A stretch of DNA of 36,459 nt from the NCBI GenBank assembly GCA_034408745.1, contig JAWXCM010000161.1:1-36459 (forward strand). Reading direction: 5' to 3'. Position 1 is the first letter of the stretch. The number at the start of each line of letters is the position of its first letter. The notes under the pieces are model-generated. The model searched no databases. It had not been told where the DNA came from and saw only the letters and a list, made by a program, of their open reading frames with translations. The stretch comes from JAWXCM01 sp034408745 (GTDB lineage: Bacteria; Acidobacteriota; Terriglobia; Bryobacterales; Bryobacteraceae). The translations under genes and the position numbers were made by a program. Shown in pieces: positions 16,561 through 25,494 of the stretch.

Positions 16561-17402
16561 GGGGTGGTGAGCAGCGCACGCAGCCGCTCGTTGGCAAATA
16601 CCGACTTCGAGGCCTGCCGCCAGTCCGAATCCGGTGGATTCCGCCGCACTGCGATCATCTCCGCCGCCACTGACACCGCGATCTCTTCCGGCGTAATCGC
16701 CCCAATATCGAGCCCCATCGGCGCATGGATACGCTCGAACAACTCGGCAGGCATGCCCTGCTTTTCCAGCTCCCGTATCACCGAAATGACCTTGCGCCTG
16801 CTTCCAATCATCGCCACATACTTCGCCCGCGTAGTAGTCGCCCACTGCAGAACGCGCATGTCGTCGCGATGCCCGCGCGTGACGATCACGATATAGGACG
16901 TCTCGTTGATTTCCAGCCTGGGAAAGACGTCTTCATACTCGCCCGCGATTACTTCGTCCGCCTCGGGGAAGCGCTCTCGATTGGCGAACATGTCGCGGTC
17001 GTCGATCACCGTGGTCCGAAACCCGGCCAGTCCCGCCACTTTCGCCAGACTTTTCGAAATGTGCCCGGCGCCAAAAATAAACGCGCCCGGCTGCGGAATT
17101 ACCGGTTCCACAAACACATCCAGCTGCCCTCCGCAGATCAGGCCGTTGTCATACGCCGCTTCCTGCCCGAGCGAGAAATGCAGGTGCCGGGGCTTCTCCG
17201 TATCGATCACTTCGCGGGCCACGGTCCAGACCTCGGCTTCCACGCAGCCGCCGCCCACCGTGCCCACCATCGATCCGTCTTCGCGCACCAGCAGCTTCGC
17301 GCTCTCGAAGCTCGGGATGGATCCCCGCACCTGCACAATCGTCGCAAGAGCACATTTCTGCCCGAGCTTTCGCAGGCGTATGATTTCGTCGAAAATATCC
17401 AT
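16557..17402 (-). CDS. XdhC/CoxI-family molybdenum hydroxylase maturation protein
   Basis: A 281-residue XdhC-type protein that holds molybdenum cofactor and helps insert it, after sulfuration, into xanthine dehydrogenase-like enzymes. The N-terminal domain has TVGGGCVEAEV and GLICGGQLDVFVEP with the two conserved Cys. The C-terminal Rossmann domain has FGAGHISKSLA and an IVTRGHRDD segment. The ATG at 17402 follows the Tat oxidoreductase stop by 25 bases. The hydroxylase subunits it should serve are not in this window, which is notable because xdhC usually travels with them. Confidence 0.92.
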   Translation of the reverse strand: MDIFDEIIRLRKLGQKCALATIVQVRGSIPSFESAKLLVREDGSMVGTVGGGCVEAEVWTVAREVIDTEKPRHLHFSLGQEAAYDNGLICGGQLDVFVEPVIPQPGAFIFGAGHISKSLAKVAGLAGFRTTVIDDRDMFANRERFPEADEVIAGEYEDVFPRLEINETSYIVIVTRGHRDDMRVLQWATTTRAKYVAMIGSRRKVISVIRELEKQGMPAELFERIHAPMGLDIGAITPEEIAVSVAAEMIAVRRNPPDSDWRQASKSVFANERLRALLTTP

Positions 17403-17427
17403 CCCGAACTTCCGAATTACAGCGGAA

Positions 17428-18774
17428 TTACGCTCCGATTTTCAGCTTCTGCGCCCGGTCGTCCCACACCACGCGCTTGCTGCCGTTGCGGTAGGACTGG
17501 GTTGCCATGTGACCGGGGATCGCCGCAATTTGACCCGCGGCTGCCGGCGCGATTGCCTTCGCCTTACCCTGAACCGCTTCGATGAAGTTCAGCACGTGAT
17601 CCGCGGTCGCGTCCGGCTGATTGAAGTCTTTCAGGTAATTCATTGAGACGTCGGCCTTCTGCGAGGAGAACGGCTCCGTGCTGAGGCCTTCGCGCTGTGC
17701 TCGCGGAATGAACTTCGGCTGCGAGGAGAACCGCAGATTCTGGCGGTCCAGAACTTCCAGCGTGCCCTTGTAGCCCATGAATTGCTCGCCGTACCCGAAG
17801 TTGTCGTTGCCGAAAAAGCAGGAGTAGTTCAGGTGGAAGCGGTCGGGATATTCGTACAGCGCGCTCAGCGTGTCGGGCACCTCGCGGTCATCCTTGTGGC
17901 GCTGATCCCACATGTACACGCCGCCCGACGCCACGCACGACGTCGGCACCGTCTTGCCCACCACGAAGTTGCTGATATCGGTCTGATGCACCAGCAAATC
18001 GGTGGAAATGCCGCCGGAATAATCCCAGTAATTGCGCCACTGAAAATAGCGGTTCTTGTTGAACGGAATATTCTTGTGCTCGGCGGTTTCAAGGAACCGT
18101 TTCCAGTCCGTGTTGTCCGGGCTCGCCTCGACTGGAATCGGATAGCGCCACGCGCGCGGCGTGCCGGTCACCGGGTCGACACCTGGATCGAAGTTGCGGT
18201 ACCAGAACGCGCGGACGTAGTGGACCTCGCCCAGCAGACCGTCCTCATACATCTTCTTCGCCTGGATATACAGTTTGTTCGACCGGTTCTGCGTACCCAC
18301 CTGCAGCACCTTGCCGACCTTCTCCGACATCTTCACGATCTCGGTACCTTCCTCGATCGTGTGGCCAATCGGCTTCTCGAGGTAGATATGCTTGTTTGCC
18401 TTCAGAGCAGCCATCGCCATGGCGTGGTGGAGGTGCTCCGGCGAGCAGATGAAAACCACGTCGACATTCGGATCGGCGATCAGCTCGCGATAGTCGACGT
18501 ACTTCTTGGGAGTCTGCTTCTCCTGAGTCGCAACGATGTCGGCGCCGGCGTTCAGATTGCCCGCATACGTGTCGCACACCGCGACCACGTTCACCTTGTC
18601 TTTGCTCTTCAAATACATCTGATTCATGACGTGCTTGCCACGGCTGCCCGTGGATATCCAGCCGACGCGGACGCGGTCATTGGCACCGCTCTGGGCGGCA
18701 AGCACGGCGGGCGCGGCGGTCACAGCCGCTGCCGCGGACGCAACGAAGTTTCTGCGGGACAAATCCTGTTTCAT
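17428..18774 (-). CDS. Tat-exported Gfo/Idh/MocA-family oxidoreductase
   Basis: A 448-residue oxidoreductase with a twin-arginine signal (SRRNFVASAAAAVTAAPAVLA). It is thus folded with its NAD(P) cofactor in the cytoplasm before export. The Rossmann domain begins about residue 34 (VRVGWISTGSRGKHV), and the family EKP motif appears as YLEKPIGHT. A typical Gfo/Idh C-terminal sheet domain follows (YFQWRNYWDYSGGISTD). Such exported members are abundant in Acidobacteriota and Planctomycetota and are thought to act on sugars or cyclitols. A GAGGAG ribosome site lies nine bases before the ATG. It is the first gene of the run and is divergent from the GH39 gene, which may share its substrate. Confidence 0.93.
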   Translation of the reverse strand: MKQDLSRRNFVASAAAAVTAAPAVLAAQSGANDRVRVGWISTGSRGKHVMNQMYLKSKDKVNVVAVCDTYAGNLNAGADIVATQEKQTPKKYVDYRELIADPNVDVVFICSPEHLHHAMAMAALKANKHIYLEKPIGHTIEEGTEIVKMSEKVGKVLQVGTQNRSNKLYIQAKKMYEDGLLGEVHYVRAFWYRNFDPGVDPVTGTPRAWRYPIPVEASPDNTDWKRFLETAEHKNIPFNKNRYFQWRNYWDYSGGISTDLLVHQTDISNFVVGKTVPTSCVASGGVYMWDQRHKDDREVPDTLSALYEYPDRFHLNYSCFFGNDNFGYGEQFMGYKGTLEVLDRQNLRFSSQPKFIPRAQREGLSTEPFSSQKADVSMNYLKDFNQPDATADHVLNFIEAVQGKAKAIAPAAAGQIAAIPGHMATQSYRNGSKRVVWDDRAQKLKIGA

Positions 18775-18793
18775 GACGCTGGTCTCCTCAAGG

Positions 18794-18807
18794 GAAGGAA
18801 CTCCTTC
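18794..18807. promoter_or_regulatory. 14-base inverted repeat near the oxidoreductase ribosome site
   Basis: GAAGGA-AC-TCCTTC at 18794-18807 is a perfect six-base inverted repeat with a two-base centre. It lies in the leader of the Tat oxidoreductase gene, about seven bases upstream of its GAGGAG ribosome site. It could be an operator or an anti-ribosome-site element; no regulator is known. Confidence 0.3.
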
Positions 18808-18825
18808 GAGGATATCACCTTAAAT

Positions 18826-18854
18826 AAACGGCGGACCGCCTTCTCCCGCCGTTT
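18826..18854. promoter_or_regulatory. Nine-base inverted repeat between divergent oxidoreductase and GH39 genes
   Basis: AAACGGCGG at 18826-18834 and CCGCCGTTT at 18846-18854 form a perfect nine-base stem with an 11-base loop in the 144-base divergent gap. Read on the minus strand it is followed by ATTTAAGG, not a run of Ts, so it is a poor terminator. It may be an operator shared by the two divergent genes or a leader hairpin. The structure is seen directly; the role is inferred. Confidence 0.4.
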
Positions 18855-18918
18855 CCCGCCAAAAAGTTCGACAGCCGCGGTAGGTGATAGCCTCCAGGTA
18901 CAAGGGCAACGAATCCTC

Positions 18919-20547
18919 ATGATGCTGAAGTCCGCCGTACTGCTGGCAACCGCCGTGCTGATTGCAGTCGCTCAACCACAGGACCGCGCGACCATTCGTG
19001 TCGATCTCGGAACCTCGCTCGGCAAGATCAAGCCCGTGTGGGCCTTCTTCGGACACGACGAACCCAACTACACCTACATGAAGGACGGCCTGAAACTCAA
19101 CACCGAACTCCAGGCCATGAGCCCCGTTTCCGTCTATGTCCGCGTCCACAACCTGCTGACCTCAGGCGACGGAAAAGCCGCCCTGAAATGGGGCTCGACC
19201 AACGCCTACACCGAGGACGCGCAGGGCCGGCCCGTCTACGACTGGACCATTGTCGACCGCATCTTCGACACCTGGCTGCAGCGCGGCATGAAGCCGCTGG
19301 TCGAGATCGGCTTCATGCCCGAGGCGTTGACCACCGGACCTCAGCCGTATCGCCACACGTGGGACCCGTCGGTGAAGGGAAGCTCCATCTACACTGGCTG
19401 GGCATACCCGCCGAAAGACTACGCCAAATGGGGAGCCCTCGTCGAGGCCTGGGTGAAACACTGCGTTCAGAAGTACGGCAAAGCGGAGGTCGAAAGTTGG
19501 TGGTGGGAAGTGTGGAATGAGCCTGATATCAGCTACTGGAAAGCGACACCCGAGGAATACTTCCGGCTCTACGACGTCGCCGCCCGGGCAGCGAGGAAAG
19601 CGCTCCCAACCCTGCGCATGGGCGGTCCGACAACCACCGGCCCCGGCAACGAAAAAGCGGCGAAATTCCTCCGCGATTTCCTGACATTTGTCGAAAAGAA
19701 CAACACCCCGCTCGATTTCATCAGCTTCCACGCCAAAGGCCGGCCGACTTTCCCCGAAGGCCACGTCCGCATGGGCCCGGAAAAGCAAATGCAGGACGTC
19801 AGCCGCGGCTTCGAAATCGTGACGTCATTCCCGACATTCAAAAAACTCCCAATCATTATCGGCGAATCCGACCCGGAAGGCTGCGCCGCCTGTGGAGCTC
19901 GCTGGAATCCGCAAAACGCCTACCGCAACGGGACGATGTACTCGTCCTACACAGCCGCGACATTCGCCCGCAAGCACGACCTCGCCGCAAAGCACGGAGT
20001 CAACTTCGAAGGCGCGGTCACCTGGGCATTTGAGTTCGAGGACCAGCCCTGGTTCGAAGGCTATCGCGACCTCGCCACCAATGGCGTCGACAAGCCCGTG
20101 CTCAACGTGTTCCGCATGTTCGGCATGATGGGGCTCGAGCGTGTGGAGGTCGACAGCGACCGCGCCGGAGATGGCGACGACATCAACGGCTTCGCCACGC
20201 GTTCCACTCGAGGCGCAGAGGTGATGGTGTGGAACTACCACAACGACGATGTCCCTGGACCCGACGCCACCATCAGCGTGCCCGTGAAAGGGCTCCCCGC
20301 AGGCACCACACAAGTACTGGTCCGCCACTACCGGGTCGACCGCACGCACAGCAACTCCTACACACCGTGGTTAGCAATGGGCTCGCCGCAACAGCCTACC
20401 CCCGACCAAATCGCGACCCTCACAAAGGCAGGGCAGCTCCAGCTCAGCGACTCCCCGCAGTGGCTGCCCGTCAAAAACGGAGCCATCGCGCTCGACTTCG
20501 TCCTCCCCCGTCAGGGAGTCTCGCTACTGCAACTCAGCTGGCCGTAA
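18919..20547 (+). CDS. Secreted GH39-like glycoside hydrolase
   Basis: A 542-residue exported TIM-barrel glycosidase resembling GH39 beta-xylosidases and related enzymes, which act by a retaining mechanism. A signal peptide (LKSAVLLATAVLIAVA) precedes the barrel. The acid/base Glu201 sits in WNEPD and the probable nucleophile Glu316 in IIIGESDPE. A beta-sandwich domain follows from about residue 430. The start is the first of two tandem ATGs at 18919; the frame is open far upstream (17782), but that part is antisense to the oxidoreductase gene and not protein-like. The gene is divergent from the Tat oxidoreductase and converges on the ABC exporter with two bases between stops. The exact sugar is unknown. 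Confidence 0.85.
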   Translation: MMLKSAVLLATAVLIAVAQPQDRATIRVDLGTSLGKIKPVWAFFGHDEPNYTYMKDGLKLNTELQAMSPVSVYVRVHNLLTSGDGKAALKWGSTNAYTEDAQGRPVYDWTIVDRIFDTWLQRGMKPLVEIGFMPEALTTGPQPYRHTWDPSVKGSSIYTGWAYPPKDYAKWGALVEAWVKHCVQKYGKAEVESWWWEVWNEPDISYWKATPEEYFRLYDVAARAARKALPTLRMGGPTTTGPGNEKAAKFLRDFLTFVEKNNTPLDFISFHAKGRPTFPEGHVRMGPEKQMQDVSRGFEIVTSFPTFKKLPIIIGESDPEGCAACGARWNPQNAYRNGTMYSSYTAATFARKHDLAAKHGVNFEGAVTWAFEFEDQPWFEGYRDLATNGVDKPVLNVFRMFGMMGLERVEVDSDRAGDGDDINGFATRSTRGAEVMVWNYHNDDVPGPDATISVPVKGLPAGTTQVLVRHYRVDRTHSNSYTPWLAMGSPQQPTPDQIATLTKAGQLQLSDSPQWLPVKNGAIALDFVLPRQGVSLLQLSWP

Positions 20548-20549
20548 TT

Positions 20550-22304
20550 TCACGCATTCACCGGCACAGCTTCACCCACCTGCTGGCGCCACATCGCGTA
20601 GTAAAGCCCCTTGCTTTCGACCAGGGCATCATGGGTCCCCTGCTCGACGATACGCCCGCGTTCCAGCACGTAGATCCGGTCCGCATGCATGATCGTCGAC
20701 AAGCGGTGCGCCACCATCAACGTGATCGCGCTGGCCCGACGCCCCACATCGCGAATCGTCCGGCTGACCTCTTCCTCGGTCAGCGAATCGAGCGCCGATG
20801 TGGCCTCGTCGAACACCAGCAAATGCGGCTCCCGCAGCAGCGCCCGTGCAATCGCGAGCCGCTGGCGCTCGCCGCCCGATACCTTGATGCCGCCCTCGCC
20901 GATCACCGTGTCCAGCCCCTTGTCCGCGCGAGCCAGCAACGACGTCGCAGCCGCACTCGTCAGCGCCGCCAGACACCGATCGTCACTGGCGTCCGGCCGG
21001 ACGAACCGCAGATTATCCCGAATCGAACCCGAGAACAACTGCGGATCCTGCGTCACCAGCCCGAGCCGTTCGCGCAGTATCTCCAGGTCGACCTCGGCCG
21101 ATGAGACGCCGTTGTACAGAATCTGCCCCGATTGCGGCGCATACAGCCCAACCAGCAACTTCACCAGCGTCGTCTTACCGGCGCCCGAAGGCCCGACAAA
21201 CGCCACCGTTTCTCCGCGAACCACCCGGAACGTTACGTCGCTCAAAGCGGGAGTCGACGCCGACTGGTGCTGAAATTTCACCCGCTCAAACCGCAGTTCG
21301 GTCAGCTCCCGAACTGCCACCGGATTCGCCGGACGAGGGTCGGGCGGAGTCTGAAGCAGCTTCTCGTAATTATCGAGCGACGCCTCGGTCTCGCGATACG
21401 TATTAATCACCGTACCGAATTCCTGCAGTGGGCCAAACAAAAAGAACGAATAAATCCACAATGCAAAGAACTGACCCGTAGTAATCGCCTTAGTGAAGAT
21501 CAGCCACAGCATCAGAAACAGCAGGCTGGTGCGAAGCGTATTGACGATGGTGCCCTGAATAAAGCTCAGCCGCCGCAGCACCTTCACCTTACCGAGTTCC
21601 AGCCCCAGGATCCGCGCCGTCGTGTCGTTCAGCCGCTTCGTTTCCTGCGCCGCCAGTCCGAGACTCTTCACCAGTTCGATGTTCCTCAGCGACTCGGTAG
21701 TCGCACCGGCCAGCGCCGTCGTCTCCGCCACAATGCGCTTCTGCGTCTCCTTGATGCGCCGTCCCAGCACAATGCTGACCACCGTCAGAATGACCAGCGT
21801 TAGAAAGTAGACCGGAGCCACGGACCAGTGCGTCGTCGACGCGTACACCATCACAAACACAAACCCGATCAGCGTCGTGAACACCAGATTCACGCTGATG
21901 TTCAGCAGCCGCTCCACGTCCGTGCGAGCCTTGCTCAGCCGCCCCAGCGTCTCGCCCGACCGCTGGTCCTCAAACGCCGCATACGGCAGATCCAGCGAGT
22001 GCCGGACGCCCTCACTGTAAAGCGCCGCGCCAACCCGTTGCGTGATCGCGTTGACAAAATAATCCTGGAAATTCTTCGCGATTCGCGACACCAGCGCCAC
22101 CCCTGCCGCGGCGGCGAGCAGCAGCCCGACGCCGCGAAGGAACTGGCTGGTTGTGTACTCGGCATGCTGCATCGCATAGCGGTCGATCACGTACCGAAAA
22201 ATCAGCGGGTCCATCAGCGAGAAAATCTGGTTCACAGCCGCCAGTGCCAGCGCCAGAAAGACCAGCTTCGAGTGCCTCCGCAGGTGGTGCAGCAGGGTTT
22301 GCAT
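20550..22304 (-). CDS. ABC exporter half-transporter (membrane domain fused to ATPase)
   Basis: A 584-residue fused ABC exporter. The N-terminal half (about 1-310) has the six hydrophobic segments of the type I exporter fold. The ATPase domain shows Walker A GPSGAGKTT (371-379), the signature VSGGERQ (475-481), Walker B plus D-loop LLVFDEATSALD (495-506) and the switch His in MVAHRLST. It probably works as a homodimer, exporting a lipid or small hydrophobic molecule as in the MsbA group; the substrate is not evident. It lies five bases after the small unknown gene upstream and was probably co-transcribed with it. Confidence 0.94.
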   Translation of the reverse strand: MQTLLHHLRRHSKLVFLALALAAVNQIFSLMDPLIFRYVIDRYAMQHAEYTTSQFLRGVGLLLAAAAGVALVSRIAKNFQDYFVNAITQRVGAALYSEGVRHSLDLPYAAFEDQRSGETLGRLSKARTDVERLLNISVNLVFTTLIGFVFVMVYASTTHWSVAPVYFLTLVILTVVSIVLGRRIKETQKRIVAETTALAGATTESLRNIELVKSLGLAAQETKRLNDTTARILGLELGKVKVLRRLSFIQGTIVNTLRTSLLFLMLWLIFTKAITTGQFFALWIYSFFLFGPLQEFGTVINTYRETEASLDNYEKLLQTPPDPRPANPVAVRELTELRFERVKFQHQSASTPALSDVTFRVVRGETVAFVGPSGAGKTTLVKLLVGLYAPQSGQILYNGVSSAEVDLEILRERLGLVTQDPQLFSGSIRDNLRFVRPDASDDRCLAALTSAAATSLLARADKGLDTVIGEGGIKVSGGERQRLAIARALLREPHLLVFDEATSALDSLTEEEVSRTIRDVGRRASAITLMVAHRLSTIMHADRIYVLERGRIVEQGTHDALVESKGLYYAMWRQQVGEAVPVNA

Positions 22305-22309
22305 AAGGA

Positions 22310-22753
22310 CTATTCTGTAGCAGCCTTCTGCGCCGCCAACTTCTCGCGCATCGCCTTCATCCGCTCACGAACCGCAACGCATCTCTCGCGGCCGCCCGGT
22401 GTCGCATCGATCAGCTTCTCCAGATTCTTCATAAAGTACGGCGCACCAATCGTCGACCGGATTTCTTCGAGAAATAGCTCAACTTTCGCGAAAACTCCAA
22501 AGTGCTCACCGTTAGTATCGTTGAACAATTCGATGTCGATGGCGCCATGATTTACCAGGGCGGCGGCCATGTCCCAGTAGCTCGCCACCATGCGCATGTG
22601 ACCGCTGTGCGGACCCATCGTAGCGCCCATCACATCCTGCATCGATTCGGGATGAAATTCGCGGAAGTACCAGTCGCGCCCGGCCCGCATAACTTCTTCG
22701 CGGCGCAACTCGTACAGCTTGAGAATCAGACCTGCCTGATCTTGTTTCGACAT
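22310..22753 (-). CDS. Small soluble protein of unknown function
   Basis: A 147-residue, mostly helical cytoplasmic protein, rich in Met and charged residues, with no signal peptide or recognised motif. It begins MSKQDQAGLILKLYELRREEVMRAG and contains a conserved-looking MGPHSGHMRMVASYWDMAAALV stretch. The C terminus (RERMKAMREKLAAQKAATE) is probably coiled coil. Its stop is five bases before the ABC exporter start, so the two likely share a transcript. The protein appears real from its regular codon use and spacing; its role is unknown. Confidence 0.75.
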   Translation of the reverse strand: MSKQDQAGLILKLYELRREEVMRAGRDWYFREFHPESMQDVMGATMGPHSGHMRMVASYWDMAAALVNHGAIDIELFNDTNGEHFGVFAKVELFLEEIRSTIGAPYFMKNLEKLIDATPGGRERCVAVRERMKAMREKLAAQKAATE

Positions 22754-22901
22754 ATGGTCAGGTTAGCAAGCTATTCCGCACTGCCTGTACCCAGCATACA
22801 GTGAGTGCCTGTCACAACTTTCGCGTATTCCCGTTTGCGCGCGCCGCGTGTAAACTACCAACAACTATGTCGGCCTTCGAGCCGTTGGACGGACGGAGAA
22901 A

Positions 22902-24425
22902 ATGCAGAAAGCCGTACCCTTTGGGACCAGTGTGCCCGCCCTGCGCCAGGAGTGTGTCCCGGCGGCTCGCGACTGGGCGTATTTCCTGCTGGCAGTCCTT
23001 GCAATTCTCATAATCGCCACAAGAATTCCACTGCTTCCGAAATACTTATATTATTTCGACAGTGTGAATTTCGCCCTCGCGCTGGAGGAGTTCAATCCGG
23101 CGAAGCACCAGCCCCAGCCTCCCGGTTATCCCGGCTTCGTACTCCTTGCCCGAGCCATTTACGTTGTCTTTCCCGCACCAGAAATTGCTCTCGGGCTCGC
23201 CGGACTCGCAGCCGCGGTGGTTGCGCTCGGCCTCACCTGGCGAACCGCGCAGTCCATGTTCGGGCCCGAAGCGGGAATCCTCGCCGCCACGCTTCTGGCG
23301 CTGAACCCGTCCTTCTGGTTCGGCGGCGTCACCAATGAAGTCCGCCTGTGTCTTGCCCTCAACAGCGCAGCCGTCGGACTCATCTGTTGGCACGCGTTAC
23401 AGCGCCCGGCCAGCCGAGCCTGGTTCTTCGCAGCCTGCGCGATCCCGGGCCTGCTCGCGGTATTCCGGCCGGTCGAAACGGTCCTGCTGCTGCCACTGGT
23501 CCTGTTCGTCTGGTGGCGCACCCGCCGCACCGTGGCTGACCTGCTTGTCGGGGCCGTTCTCACGTTGGCCGCGGCCCTCCCGTGGGTTGCCTTCACCATC
23601 GATTCCTGTGGCGGTCTGCGGCCGGCGATCGACCTGATGCGGAGCTACGGCCAGTCCCAGTTCCACTCGTCCTCGCTGCTCTTCGGCGCACCGCTCGGAG
23701 GCGCGATTCTCATGGCCAAACAAGCCATCGTGTGGAACGGCACCGGCGCCATCGCGTGGATCTGGGCCGTGCCTTTTGCCCGGCGCATCCCGAACGTCGC
23801 CTTCCTCGCAGTCTGGTTCCTGCCAGGTTTCCTGTTCTCGGCCCTCGTCCATATCGGCGACCCCGACCAGGCCCTGCTCACCATCCCCGTGCTCTGCATT
23901 GCCGGAGGCGCCATCCTGCAGACCGTCCTGCGCGCCTTCGACCTCCCACGCCTCACCGCGACAATGGTCTGGATCCTCGCGGCAAACACCGTGCTGTTCG
24001 TGCTCCCACCAGGTCGCATAGCCCGGGCAGCCAGCTTCAACGCAGTGCACAGTATCGACCAGCGAATGCAGTCTGTCTTCGTTTCAATTCGGGAGCTCAG
24101 CGCCGGAGGAAACACCGTCGCCCTGTTGCATTACGGAGGCATCGTCACCTGGCGCCACCTGTTCTACTACTTCCCGCAACACCGGGTGACCTATCTCCCG
24201 ACCGAGCAAAACGAACCGTGCATGACCCTGTTCCGCCGCGACCTTGAGGACAACCAGCACTGCGCCACACAACTGGCTCCCGCGCACCGATACATCCTCC
24301 TGGCCCCACACCTCAACCCCGACTGGCTGCTGCAGAACGGCTGGCATCGGCACGGCCTGATCTACTGGCGCGACGCGGCCCCGAACTTGAAGCTGGACAT
24401 CGGCCCCTACCACCTCAGAAGCTGA
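22902..24425 (+). CDS. Polytopic membrane protein, GT39/PMT-like glycosyltransferase fold
   Basis: A 507-residue protein with about ten hydrophobic segments between residues 25 and 370, then a soluble C-terminal domain. The first periplasmic loop (YYFDSVNFALALEEF, then HQPQPPGYPG) has the Asp near TM1 and the P-P-G-Y-P stretch typical of the GT-C/ArnT-PMT group, which transfers sugars from lipid-phosphate donors outside the inner membrane. Donor and acceptor are unknown. The ATG at 22902 follows a GGAG site four bases upstream. Its 3' end overlaps anmK tail to tail by 11 bases. The 148-base gap before it contains a TAAACT hexamer at 22851-22856 that might be a -10 element. Confidence 0.8.
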   Translation: MQKAVPFGTSVPALRQECVPAARDWAYFLLAVLAILIIATRIPLLPKYLYYFDSVNFALALEEFNPAKHQPQPPGYPGFVLLARAIYVVFPAPEIALGLAGLAAAVVALGLTWRTAQSMFGPEAGILAATLLALNPSFWFGGVTNEVRLCLALNSAAVGLICWHALQRPASRAWFFAACAIPGLLAVFRPVETVLLLPLVLFVWWRTRRTVADLLVGAVLTLAAALPWVAFTIDSCGGLRPAIDLMRSYGQSQFHSSSLLFGAPLGGAILMAKQAIVWNGTGAIAWIWAVPFARRIPNVAFLAVWFLPGFLFSALVHIGDPDQALLTIPVLCIAGGAILQTVLRAFDLPRLTATMVWILAANTVLFVLPPGRIARAASFNAVHSIDQRMQSVFVSIRELSAGGNTVALLHYGGIVTWRHLFYYFPQHRVTYLPTEQNEPCMTLFRRDLEDNQHCATQLAPAHRYILLAPHLNPDWLLQNGWHRHGLIYWRDAAPNLKLDIGPYHLRS

Positions 24426-25494
24426 TCTTGCCGAGCACCACCGCCCGCCGGGCACCCGTCGCCGACGGCACGTTCGAGGCTCTCCGGTTCCACGTTTCAT
24501 ACGCCAGAACCGCAAATGCGATCGCTTCCTTCGCATCGCCGTCAATGCCGAACTCGTTCGACGTCCGAAGCTGGATATCCGGCAGAAATCGCCGCAAATA
24601 GTCCATCATCGTGCGATTGTGCATCCCTCCGCCCGACACAATCAGCTCGGCCACGGGATGCTTCACGAACCTTCGTATGCCAGCTTCAATCGTCGCCGCG
24701 GTAAACGCAGTGGCCGTCGAGATCAGGTCCGGCAGCGCCAGGCCCGTTTGCACCAGCTCGTCGACAAACTCGCGGCCATACTGCTCACGGCCCGCTGACT
24801 TCGGCGGCTTCTTCCGGTAATACGGCGACCGCAACATTGTGTCGAGCAGCTTCTCATTCAGCCGCCCCTTCGCCCCAATCGCGCCGCCCCGGTCGAACTT
24901 CTGCGCACCCTTCGTGTGAATCGCCACCAGTTGATCCACCACCATGTTTCCTGGCCCCGTGTCGAACGCCGTTACATCTTCCGGACCCGCACCCGCCGGA
25001 ATTGCCGTAATATTCGCAATTCCACCGATATTCAGTGCGACGCGCCCCAGCTTTGCATGTCGATACAGCCGGTAATCGAGGAAGGGAACCAGCGGCGCCC
25101 CATTCCCACCAGCGGCCATATCCCGAGGCCGAAAGTCCGACACCACCGGCACTCCGCAAAGCTCAGCCAGCACCGATCCGTCGCCAATCTGCAGCGTGCT
25201 GTTGCGTCCGTGGAAAATCGTTTGCCCGTGACACCCAATCAGCTGAATCGATTCCAGCGGCACGCCGCATTTCTTCACGGCCTTTGCGTACAACTCAGGC
25301 AATTCAAAGTTAAGCCGCGAGATTTGCGCCGTATGCGTCTCGGTGTTCGACACGCCCATCAGGTCCTCACGCATCTCTTTCGGATACGGCGACGTGCGAA
25401 AGCACACCACGCGGAACTGCCGCCCGCGTATGTCGACCACGGCCACGTCGATGCCATCCAGCGACGTCCCACTCATGATTCCCGCGACTCTCAT
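24415..25494 (-). CDS. anmK: Anhydro-N-acetylmuramic acid kinase
   Basis: A 359-residue AnmK. It phosphorylates and hydrolyses 1,6-anhydro-MurNAc to MurNAc-6-phosphate in peptidoglycan recycling. The N-terminal phosphate-binding motif MSGTSLDGIDVA (7-18) is intact, followed by an IGCHGQTIFH segment, NIGGIANIT, FDTGPGNMVVD and an ELIVSGGGMHN adenosine motif, all typical of the family. The ATG at 25494 overlaps the mutS stop (ATGA). Its substrate is the product of lytic transglycosylases such as the one encoded at 10878-12743. Confidence 0.96.
   Translation of the reverse strand: MRVAGIMSGTSLDGIDVAVVDIRGRQFRVVCFRTSPYPKEMREDLMGVSNTETHTAQISRLNFELPELYAKAVKKCGVPLESIQLIGCHGQTIFHGRNSTLQIGDGSVLAELCGVPVVSDFRPRDMAAGGNGAPLVPFLDYRLYRHAKLGRVALNIGGIANITAIPAGAGPEDVTAFDTGPGNMVVDQLVAIHTKGAQKFDRGGAIGAKGRLNEKLLDTMLRSPYYRKKPPKSAGREQYGREFVDELVQTGLALPDLISTATAFTAATIEAGIRRFVKHPVAELIVSGGGMHNRTMMDYLRRFLPDIQLRTSNEFGIDGDAKEAIAFAVLAYETWNRRASNVPSATGARRAVVLGKISF

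Noticed and set aside
16561..16845. Longer N terminus for the MocA-like protein
   Set aside because: The added residues lie inside xdhC in another frame and the family begins directly at the LAGG motif near the GTG at 16560.
17782..18918. Upstream extension of the GH39 frame (379 codons)
   Set aside because: It is antisense to the Tat oxidoreductase, and the signal peptide at 18919 marks the true start.
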